From an uncultured bacterium (lineage in GTDB: Bacteria > Bacteroidota > Bacteroidia > Bacteroidales > Paludibacteraceae): a stretch of DNA of 5,512 nucleotides. The position numbers were made by a program, and so were the translations under genes. The notes beneath the pieces were generated by a model, which did no database searches, was not told the DNA's origin, and saw only the letters and a program-made list of their open reading frames with translations. Of this stretch, positions 1 to 5,512 are shown one piece after another (the first letter of the stretch is position 1; every line of letters starts with the position of its first letter). The stretch spans positions 1 to 5,512 of the forward strand of contig CAMHCZ010000119.1 in the NCBI GenBank assembly GCA_946183755.1, given 5' to 3'.

Positions 1-6
1 AAAGCA

Positions 7-456
7 ATGCCTTTTGACGACAATGTAACGATTATTAACGGAATCCACCATTCGTTGAAAGACGAGCAGGCTCTTATAGAAGTGGAAAACGGAAAAACAA
101 AAGCTGGAAGGCTATTTGTTTATAGTATAGTTAAATCAAAATTGAATGAATCTGGTGTTGTGTATTTCTTGTTAATGCATGTGGCTTATGAAAGTGGTGC
201 AATTAGCATAAATGCTCATTTTATGGAAAAAGGTATGACTGGTTATCGCGATGCTGCTATATGGGATTTAGCTTGTCGAGAAGGTGTTGTTTCTGTAGAA
301 AATCAGGATAATTGGTGGTTTGATCCTTATGATAAGGATTTTAGACATCCGTTTCTGATGAATCTCTCTGAAAAGGAAGAGTTTGATGAGGCCTTTATTG
401 AACATCCGCTCACTCAAGCCAGACAATTTGTTAAATTGATAATGGATAAGTTATGA
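7..456 (+). CDS. Hypothetical protein, 149 residues, start uncertain
   Basis: I do not recognise this protein. It is acidic overall and looks soluble: there is no signal peptide and no membrane segment. The middle (residues about 31-90) alternates hydrophobic strands and helices. Visible landmarks are an aromatic-acidic patch at 103-109 (WWFDPYD), a single cysteine at 90, and a charged C-terminal helix-like stretch (121-149). The frame is open to the left edge (two sense codons, AAA GCA, precede the ATG) and no ribosome binding site is visible, so the true start may lie outside and this may be the C-terminal part of a longer protein. It is AT-rich compared with the operon to its right and converges on it. 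A small acidic orphan next to a tiny overlapping ORF could be an immunity-type or other accessory protein, but nothing in the sequence proves that. That it is a real coding region is fairly likely from its length and residue make-up. Confidence 0.65.
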   Translation: MPFDDNVTIINGIHHSLKDEQALIEVENGKTKAGRLFVYSIVKSKLNESGVVYFLLMHVAYESGAISINAHFMEKGMTGYRDAAIWDLACREGVVSVENQDNWWFDPYDKDFRHPFLMNLSEKEEFDEAFIEHPLTQARQFVKLIMDKL

Positions 457-506
457 TTACAGATAAAGAAATAGGAAATGTTCGAGATATGCATAGATTT
501 TTATAA
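453..506 (+). pseudogene. Tiny ORF overlapping the upstream stop (ATGA), possible remnant of a truncated gene
   Basis: An ATG at 453 overlaps the TGA stop of the preceding gene (ATGA), the layout of translationally coupled genes. It reads 17 codons (MITDKEIGNVRDMHRFL) to a TAA at 504-506. The stop follows a run of five T at 498-502. With one more T the frame would go on through residues that look coding (IKQEDIEMLFSICNK and a few more) until a TAA at 566-568 inside the terminator hairpin. This suggests a gene start broken by a one-base loss and then cut off, or alternatively a chance ORF. No function can be assigned. Confidence 0.25.
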
Positions 507-549
507 AACAAGAGGATATTGAAATGCTTTTCTCTATATGTAATAAACA

Positions 550-583
550 AAACCTCCCCGCAACATAAGTTACGGGGAGGTTT
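550..583. terminator. Bidirectional intrinsic terminator between convergent genes
   Basis: A perfect 11-bp inverted repeat (AAACCTCCCCG at 550-560, CGGGGAGGTTT at 573-583) encloses 12 bases that can pair further (AAC with GTT, ATAA loop) after one C-A mismatch. On the minus strand the stem is followed by TTTTGTTTATT, a good U-tract, and lies 20 bases after the stop of the PII-like gene, so it fits as the end of the pump operon. On the plus strand the tract is weaker (TTTCTTATAT) and lies about 93 bases after the left gene, so it can probably stop transcription from that side as well. Confidence 0.88.
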
Positions 584-603
584 CTTATATGGTGTGTGTT
601 TGG

Positions 604-900
604 TTACACATAGTTCTCGACGTGCCAGACGAAGGCTCTTACTCCGAGTTCTTCCTGGCGCTTGTCCAGTTTGTGGATTGTTCTGAGCAGTTCGTCGACC
701 TTGTCGTCGCTGACCATTGTTATGAGCGCTGAGTTCATTTCTGGCCATGTGTGCGAGCCGTGTCTTGGCTCACCGTTCTGTGAGCCTCTTCCCTGCACCT
801 GCTCCCAGAAAGTGTATCCTCTGATGCCGAGTTCATCGAGCATGTAGAATACCTTCTCTGTGTTGGCTTGATTATATACTATAAAAACTGCTTTTGCCAT
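604..900 (-). CDS. PII-like signalling protein (PII-NG-type), last gene of the RND efflux operon
   Basis: This 98-residue cytosolic protein has the length and strand/helix pattern of the PII fold (beta-alpha-beta-beta-alpha-beta): strand 2-9, helix 13-24, strand 26-35, an exposed loop at about 37-56, strand 57-63, helix 65-80 and strand 87-93. The loop is rich in Gly, Arg and His (GRGSQNGEPRHGSHTWPEMN) and sits where classical GlnB/GlnK carry the T-loop, but it has no tyrosine, so uridylylation as in GlnB is not expected. A group of PII paralogues known as PII-NG is encoded beside RND/CusABC-type efflux genes in several phyla, and this gene fits that description. It starts 6 bases after the pump stop codon, so it is surely co-transcribed and probably coupled. 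A role as ligand or metal sensor acting on the pump is inference; histidines at 47, 50, 76 and 93 could bind metal. There is no evidence for a part in nitrogen control. Confidence 0.8.
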   Translation of the reverse strand: MAKAVFIVYNQANTEKVFYMLDELGIRGYTFWEQVQGRGSQNGEPRHGSHTWPEMNSALITMVSDDKVDELLRTIHKLDKRQEELGVRAFVWHVENYV

Positions 901-906
901 GTTCTT

Positions 907-3900
907 TTAGTTTAGTCGGTTATTATTCTGCTCGGCATCGATTCTTCTGTCCTCGTCGAGAGTGTCGTTCATTCTCATGAAGATGAAGCTCTTCTGAACC
1001 TCGGCGTTCTTGTCTCTCTCTCCATGTCTTGCCATGAGCGAGTAGAGTATAGGCACGATGATGAGCGTGATGATGGTTGATGCTATGATACCTCCGATAA
1101 CTGCCACACCCATAGGTATCCAGAGCTCGGAGCCTGCGCTGGTGCTGAGTGCCATAGGCACCATACCGAGCAGGGTGGTGAACGCTGTCATGAGCACAGG
1201 ACGGAGACGGCTCTGTCCTGACAGTGCGATAGCCTCGCCCAGCTCGTAGCCGCGGTCTCTCATCAGGTTGATGTAGTCCACGAGCACGATACCGTTCTTA
1301 ACTACGATACCGACGAGCAGTATGGCTCCAAGGGCGGCGATCATGTCGAAGTTCGTTCCTGTTATGAACAGCGCGAGGATAACTCCCGAGAATGCGAACG
1401 GCACGGACATCATGATGATGAACGGCTTGGCGAACGACTCGAACTGCGATGCCATGACGATGTAAACCAGCATGACGATGAGCGCGAGCAGCAGCACCAT
1501 GTCCTGGAATGTCTCCTGCTGATCCTGGTATGTACCGCCGATCTGCACGATTACTCCCGATGGCACGTCGTATGCGTCTATCTTCTTCTGTATCTCCTGA
1601 GCCAGCTCACCGAGTGATGTTCCCACTGGAGTCACAGACAGCGTCACGATTCTCTCTCTTCTCTTGCGCTGGATTTCTGGCGGACACCAGTATTCCTTGA
1701 CTTGCGCCACCTCTCTCAGCTTGATGTTCTGACCAGTTGGAGTCATGAGGTCGATGTTCTCGATTTCGTTCAGGTTGTTTCTGAACTCCTCCTTGAGTCT
1801 TACGATGATGTCGTACTCCTCGCCGTCCTCCTTGAAGTATCCGGCAGCCATACCGTTGACTCTGTTTCTGACGTACATTGACACAGCGCTCTCTGTCAGT
1901 CCGGACATTGCGAGTTTCTCCTTGTCGAAGATAATCTGCAGCTCTGTGCGGTCCTGCTCACGGCTGTTGGTTATGTCACGCGCGCCAGGGATGTCCTTTA
2001 TTATGTTGATGAAGTCCTCGGCGATTCGGTTTGTAGTCTTGAAGTCGTATCCGTAGATTTCAACATCGACAGTGTTGCTACCCATGTTTCCCATGGCTGT
2101 GGAAACGTTGTAGGTGATTATCTCAGGCATCTTGTCGAGTTCCTTACGTATGGCCTCGGCTATCTCGAATATGCTTCTGTCTCTCTGGTCCTTAGTCACG
2201 GTTCTGACTCTTGTCACCATCTTGTTGTTGTTGGTTGCGTTGAAGAGCGATGCCATGCCGGCGTCGTCGTCGCTACCGAGAGCGGTTGATATTACTAATG
2301 CCTCTGGGGTTATTTCTCTGATCTTGTTCTCAATGTTTCTCGCTATGGCAGAAGTCTCCTCGACTCTGGTTCCTCTCTGCAGCTCTATGGTGATGTTCAT
2401 CATGGAGTTGTCCTGGTCGGATATGAAGTTGGAACCGATAGCGCCGGAGAACACAGGTATGAGCGACAGTACGAATATGCCCACGATAACCAGGATTGTG
2501 AGCAGTTTGTGTCTCAGGCATGTTCTCAGCACGTTGGCGTACCATGCGTCAAGCTTGTTGAGCAATGGGATTACGAACTTGTCATACCATCCCATGCGCT
2601 GGCTCGACTCGACGAGTTTTCCGTCCTTGTCGATAGACACCTCGTGTCCCTTCAGCAGCTTAGACGCAAGCATTGGAGTCAGCGATATAGCGACAGTAGT
2701 TGATGTCACAACGCATATTGTCACTATCCATCCGAGCTGCTTGAACAGGATTACGGCCTGTCCGGTGAGCATTGTGAGCGGCATGAACACAACGACGATA
2801 ACCAGTGTCGTCGCGATTACTGACACCCACACCTCGTTTGTTCCGTATATCGCCGCCTCGCGTGGATTCTCGCCACGGTCCACGTGCTTAGAGATGTTCT
2901 CGAGCACCACGATGGCGTCGTCCACAACCATACCTATCGCCACTGTCAACGAACAAAGCGATATGATGTTCAGCGAGCTGTCGACCACAAACAGGTAGAT
3001 GAATGCGGCGACGAGCGATATAGGTATCGTCAGCGCGATGATGATGGTGGCTCTCCATCTTCCGAGGAAGAACAGCACCACGAGCACCACGAACAGCAAT
3101 GCGTAGAATATAGACTCTGAAAGTCCGTTGATGGCGTTGATGATGTCGGTTGAAGAGTCGTAGATCATGTCCATCTTGACGTCGGCTGGCAGTGTCTTCT
3201 TGATTCTCTCAAGGTTTTCCTTCACGTCTGTGGCAATCTGCACTGTGTTGGCTCCGGTCTGCTTCATGATGATGAGGCGGACTCCGTCCTTACCGTTCAT
3301 CTTCTCCTCAAGCGCGATGTCCTTGATAGTGTCTCTTACGACAGCGAGGTCCTTGACCTTCACGATTTTAGTGCCGAGGCTCTTTACGACGATGTCGTTA
3401 ATCTCGCTGCTCTCCACATATTCGCCCTGGACACGCATCTGATACTGCTCCTTGCCCATCTTCACAGAGCCCGAAGCGAGGTTCAGGTTGTTGCCCTTCA
3501 CGGCGTTGCCCACTTGCTCCAGAGACACTCCGTAGCTTTCGAGCTTCTTAGGGTCGAGGTCGATGTAGATGTATCGTTGTGGCGCGCCGGAAAGCGATAT
3601 GTTACCGATTCCGTCGATTCTGTTCAGGTCGTTCACCACATTGTCGTTCAGTATCTTCTCAAGTCCAGGGTAGCTCTCGTCGGCAGTCACTGCGATCTGG
3701 AGCACTGGCATCATGGAAGATGAGAACTTGAATATGAACGGACGTGTACACTCGTCAGGCAGGTTGTCGTAAACCATGTCGATGTACGAACGGATGTCGT
3801 TCGTCGCCTCGTCGAGGTTCGAGCCCCACTCAAACTCCATGAGTATGACGGACATGTTGTCCTTTGATGTTGATGTTATCTCCTTGAGTCCGTCAACAGA

Positions 3901-4116
3901 GTTCAAACTGTTCTCCAAAACCTTCGACACATTGGTCTCCACCTCTGTCGCGTTCGCTCCAGGATAAGCAGTCATGACGGAAATGTATGGCGGCTCAATC
4001 TCTGGGAACTGGTCGATAGGCAGTTGTTTCAGAGAGAATAAGCCCAATATGATTACGGCCACGAATATGAGCGCAGTCGTGATGGGCTTGGTGATAGCGG
4101 TTTTGTATATAGCCAT
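907..4116 (-). CDS. RND efflux transporter, inner-membrane permease (HAE-1/AcrB type)
   Basis: This 1069-residue proton antiporter is the inner-membrane motor of a tripartite pump, moving substrates from the periplasm or membrane to the outer membrane channel. It has the full RND layout: TM1 at about 12-29, a large periplasmic loop (30-335), TM2-TM7 (about 336-556), a second large loop (557-870) and TM8-TM12 (872-1025). Proton-relay residues are present: adjacent Asp399-Asp400 in TM4 (GMVVDDAIVVLEN), Lys940 in TM10 (GIVVKNGIVLVD) and the RLRP motif at 970-973 in TM11. Two aspartates in TM4 point to the HAE-1 (drug, amphiphile) branch rather than the heavy-metal branch. Length matches AcrB apart from a charged cytosolic tail (about 1030-1069). 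The start is the natural N-terminus (MAIYKTAITKPI), with a weak AAAGAG at 4128-4133 upstream. It begins 21 bases after the fusion-protein gene and ends 6 bases before the PII-like gene. It is intact with no frameshift. The actual substrate cannot be read from sequence. Confidence 0.96.
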   Translation of the reverse strand: MAIYKTAITKPITTALIFVAVIILGLFSLKQLPIDQFPEIEPPYISVMTAYPGANATEVETNVSKVLENSLNSVDGLKEITSTSKDNMSVILMEFEWGSNLDEATNDIRSYIDMVYDNLPDECTRPFIFKFSSSMMPVLQIAVTADESYPGLEKILNDNVVNDLNRIDGIGNISLSGAPQRYIYIDLDPKKLESYGVSLEQVGNAVKGNNLNLASGSVKMGKEQYQMRVQGEYVESSEINDIVVKSLGTKIVKVKDLAVVRDTIKDIALEEKMNGKDGVRLIIMKQTGANTVQIATDVKENLERIKKTLPADVKMDMIYDSSTDIINAINGLSESIFYALLFVVLVVLFFLGRWRATIIIALTIPISLVAAFIYLFVVDSSLNIISLCSLTVAIGMVVDDAIVVLENISKHVDRGENPREAAIYGTNEVWVSVIATTLVIVVVFMPLTMLTGQAVILFKQLGWIVTICVVTSTTVAISLTPMLASKLLKGHEVSIDKDGKLVESSQRMGWYDKFVIPLLNKLDAWYANVLRTCLRHKLLTILVIVGIFVLSLIPVFSGAIGSNFISDQDNSMMNITIELQRGTRVEETSAIARNIENKIREITPEALVISTALGSDDDAGMASLFNATNNNKMVTRVRTVTKDQRDRSIFEIAEAIRKELDKMPEIITYNVSTAMGNMGSNTVDVEIYGYDFKTTNRIAEDFINIIKDIPGARDITNSREQDRTELQIIFDKEKLAMSGLTESAVSMYVRNRVNGMAAGYFKEDGEEYDIIVRLKEEFRNNLNEIENIDLMTPTGQNIKLREVAQVKEYWCPPEIQRKRRERIVTLSVTPVGTSLGELAQEIQKKIDAYDVPSGVIVQIGGTYQDQQETFQDMVLLLALIVMLVYIVMASQFESFAKPFIIMMSVPFAFSGVILALFITGTNFDMIAALGAILLVGIVVKNGIVLVDYINLMRDRGYELGEAIALSGQSRLRPVLMTAFTTLLGMVPMALSTSAGSELWIPMGVAVIGGIIASTIITLIIVPILYSLMARHGERDKNAEVQKSFIFMRMNDTLDEDRRIDAEQNNNRLN

Positions 4117-4137
4117 TTCTTAGAAATCTCTTTTGTG

Positions 4138-5163
4138 TTACTTTACGATGTTCAGTTTAACTCCCTTTACGAGTCTTCCTTGACCTGTTGTCACGATCTG
4201 GTCGCCCTCTTTCAGCGAGTCGCTTATCAGCTCGACCATCTCGTCGAATCTCTGTCCTACCTTCACAGTGACTCTCTTCGCGTAGCCCTTGTCGTTGACG
4301 AACACATAGCGCTCGTCTGAGCCCTGCAGCTTGAGCACTGACTGGTAAGGGACGATGATTGCGTTGTCCTTGCCGAGGTTGAGAGATGTTTTTGCGTACA
4401 TACCTGGGCGGAGCTTGTTGCCTGGGTTGTTTATTCTCAGCTTGATGTTGAACGAGTGTGTAGCCTCGTCGATAGAAGGGTAAACGATGTCGATGGTTGC
4501 AGGGAATGTTTCGTCAGGGTAGATGTCGGTAGAGATTGTCACCTGCATGCCCTTCTTGATTCTTGGCAGATAGCCTTCTGGCACTCCTACGATAGCCTTC
4601 AGCACGTTCACCTGCTTGATGACGTATATAGGTCTTGCCGCGTACAGCTCGCCTGTCTCATAGTTCTTCTCGGTCACAACGCCGGAGATAGGCGACTTCA
4701 CGAAGGTGTTCTTCTGCAGATAGTCGAGCTGCTCCTTAGTCTGGTCGTAGCTCAGCTTCACCTGGTCGTAAGCCTGCTGGCTGACGCTTCCGGTCTTCTT
4801 CAGAGCCTCCATTCTGGCGAACTCAATCTTCAGGTTCGCGAAGGCGAGCTTTATGTTGTTGTACTGTGTCTCGTCCATCTTCACGAGCATCTGTCCTGCG
4901 CCGACCTTTGAGTCAACATCAACATACAGCTTCTCGATGTGTCCCTGTATGGTAGGGGCGATGTTCACAGTCTCCCATCCGTCCAGAGTTGTTGATATGT
5001 CAACTATACGGTTGATTTCCTGCTTGTTAAGAGTAGTCACCTTTACTTGCTCAACTCTTACGCTGTCCTTGTTCTCGTTGTCTTCTGACTTCTTGCCGCA
5101 GCTGGTCACGATTCCTGCAGCCATTGCTATCAGACAGATTGCTTTAAACTTGTTCATTTTCAT
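4138..5163 (-). CDS. Efflux RND transporter periplasmic adaptor (membrane fusion) lipoprotein
   Basis: This 341-residue adaptor joins the RND pump to the outer membrane channel. The N-terminus is a lipoprotein signal: basic MKMNKFK, a hydrophobic run, then lipobox VTSC with Cys22 as the acylated residue, followed by a polar linker, so it should be anchored to the periplasmic face of the inner membrane. Domains in order are: first half of the lipoyl domain (about 66-98), a short alpha-helical hairpin (99-152), second half of the lipoyl domain (153-185, with KSPISGVV), a beta-barrel (186-263, ending in the family signature RPGMYAKTSL) and a membrane-proximal domain (265-341, with VPYQSVLKL). 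The length is slightly shorter than AcrA, with a short hairpin. Start at 5163 or the ATG two codons later at 5157; both keep the signal peptide. The upstream leader is A/T-rich without a Shine-Dalgarno motif, as is usual in this phylum. Cys22 is its only other notable cysteine beside Cys10 in the signal peptide. Confidence 0.94.
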   Translation of the reverse strand: MKMNKFKAICLIAMAAGIVTSCGKKSEDNENKDSVRVEQVKVTTLNKQEINRIVDISTTLDGWETVNIAPTIQGHIEKLYVDVDSKVGAGQMLVKMDETQYNNIKLAFANLKIEFARMEALKKTGSVSQQAYDQVKLSYDQTKEQLDYLQKNTFVKSPISGVVTEKNYETGELYAARPIYVIKQVNVLKAIVGVPEGYLPRIKKGMQVTISTDIYPDETFPATIDIVYPSIDEATHSFNIKLRINNPGNKLRPGMYAKTSLNLGKDNAIIVPYQSVLKLQGSDERYVFVNDKGYAKRVTVKVGQRFDEMVELISDSLKEGDQIVTTGQGRLVKGVKLNIVK

Positions 5164-5196
5164 TTATTTCGTTTTTATTTGATTTTCAATTATGTC

Positions 5197-5512
5197 TTAT
5201 TTGCTTGTTGTTTGGGTAAAGGAGTTCGGCGTGTTGAGCAGTTTCTCGAGTGTTATCTGAGCGTTTATCAGGTCGCTCATTGCGCTCACATAGTTGCTCT
5301 GTGCGACTATGAGGTTTGTGCTTGCGTTAGTCACGTCGAGCGAAGATGCTGTTCCGTATCTGAACTTGTTGGTTGTGCTTGCCAGCACCTTGGCAGTCAC
5401 TTCCAGGTTCTCCTCCTGAGTCTTGTAGTTCTCGTAAGTGGAGTTGAGGTTGAATCTTGCCTGTGCATCCTGTATCTTCAGCTGGTCGGCTGTCAGTTCC
5501 AGTGTGCTTTGC
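5197..5512 (-). CDS. TolC-family outer membrane efflux protein, C-terminal part (5' end beyond the window)
   Basis: The frame is open from the right edge to the TAA at 5197-5199, giving the last 104 residues of the protein. The reading shows the TolC-family pattern of the second structural repeat: a long amphipathic helix (about residues 1-48 of the fragment), the turn FRYGTASSLDVTNA at 50-63, where an aromatic-Gly turn precedes LDV, then a second helix with regularly spaced small and hydrophobic residues ending in LEKLLNTP (88-95) and a polar tail. This half-hairpin belongs to the outer-membrane and periplasmic channel through which the pump exports substrate. Its stop lies 33 bases before the adaptor start, so it is the upstream gene of the same operon. 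A GTG inside the frame (5398-5400) could be mistaken for a start, but the helix pattern continues unbroken upstream of it. The signal peptide and first repeat lie outside, so subfamily cannot be judged. Confidence 0.9.
   Translation of the reverse strand, partial: QSTLELTADQLKIQDAQARFNLNSTYENYKTQEENLEVTAKVLASTTNKFRYGTASSLDVTNASTNLIVAQSNYVSAMSDLINAQITLEKLLNTPNSFTQTTSK

Larger units (their letters stand above)
604..5512 (-). other. Tripartite efflux operon: outer membrane factor, adaptor, RND pump, PII-like protein
   Basis: The four minus-strand genes are separated by 33, 21 and 6 bases, with no terminator between them and one strong terminator after the last, so they are read as a single transcript. 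The promoter and any regulator must lie right of the window. I found no Bacteroidetes-type promoter (TAnnTTTG near the start) in the 33-base gap before the adaptor gene, which argues against an internal promoter there. Confidence 0.85.

Noticed and set aside
497..506. Programmed -1 frameshift site at the T run before the TAA
   Set aside because: The heptamer ATTTTTA does not meet the X XXY YYZ rule, and the extended product would end inside the terminator stem, so a mutation or chance is the simpler reading.
431..748. Minus-strand open frame overlapping the terminator and the PII-like gene
   Set aside because: It runs through the terminator hairpin and overlaps the PII-like gene in another frame. 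Its Arg/Lys-rich content has no family pattern.
2114..2998. Long (294-codon) open frame on the plus strand opposite the RND gene
   Set aside because: It lies wholly antisense to a clear, intact RND coding region. Its product is an unstructured run of Ser, Thr, Val, Met and Ile as expected from reading hydrophobic codons backwards, and it has no recognisable domain.
952..3816. Recurring CTCGTCGAG-like motifs (for example 952-960 and 3808-3816) as a possible regulatory repeat
   Set aside because: They fall inside coding sequence, where they encode Leu/Asp/Glu combinations through favoured codons, and show no regular spacing.
907..4116. Heavy-metal efflux pump (CusA/CzcA type)
   Set aside because: The TM4 motif has two adjacent aspartates (VVDDAIVVLEN) as in HAE-1 pumps, whereas heavy-metal pumps usually have a single aspartate followed by Ala or Gly there.
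4456..4911. 151-codon plus-strand open frame opposite the adaptor gene
   Set aside because: It is antisense to the adaptor. The predicted residues are dominated by Leu, Val, His and Cys with no domain pattern, typical of a shadow frame.
5197..5400. Short stand-alone gene starting at GTG 5398-5400
   Set aside because: The frame stays open upstream to the window edge and the TolC helix pattern is continuous across the GTG, so it is the end of a longer gene.

Overview
The window looks like chromosomal DNA from a member of the Bacteroidota, most likely Bacteroidales. The evidence is a lipoprotein-type membrane fusion protein, an outer-membrane-factor/fusion-protein/RND gene order, AT-rich gene starts with little Shine-Dalgarno sequence, and arginine often encoded by AGA. 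Genus cannot be settled from this sequence.

Positions 604-5512 hold one minus-strand operon. Read in the direction of transcription it runs: the 3' end of a TolC-type outer membrane factor (cut by the right edge), a periplasmic membrane fusion lipoprotein, a full-length RND inner-membrane pump with the HAE-1 proton-relay residues, and a 98-residue PII-like protein. Gaps between genes are only 33, 21 and 6 bases. The first three proteins form a proton-driven tripartite pump spanning both membranes. The last is a small cytosolic protein of the nitrogen-PII fold lacking the uridylylated tyrosine region, plausibly a sensor or modulator of the pump. A strong hairpin at 550-583 ends the operon 20 bases after the last stop codon and can also serve the convergent gene on the left.

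Positions 1-603 are different. They hold an AT-richer plus-strand gene of unrecognised function (7-456), a tiny ORF overlapping its stop by ATGA (453-506) that reads like a broken start of another gene, and the shared terminator. GC content by hand count on sample lines is about 25-43% here against about 48-57% in the pump operon, so the left end may be an accessory or transferred segment that meets the operon at the terminator.

The pump is an ordinary kind of system. The least ordinary points are the PII-like gene attached to an HAE-1 rather than a heavy-metal pump, the acidic stretch where AcrB has its switch loop, and the possible gene remnant next to the unknown left-hand gene.
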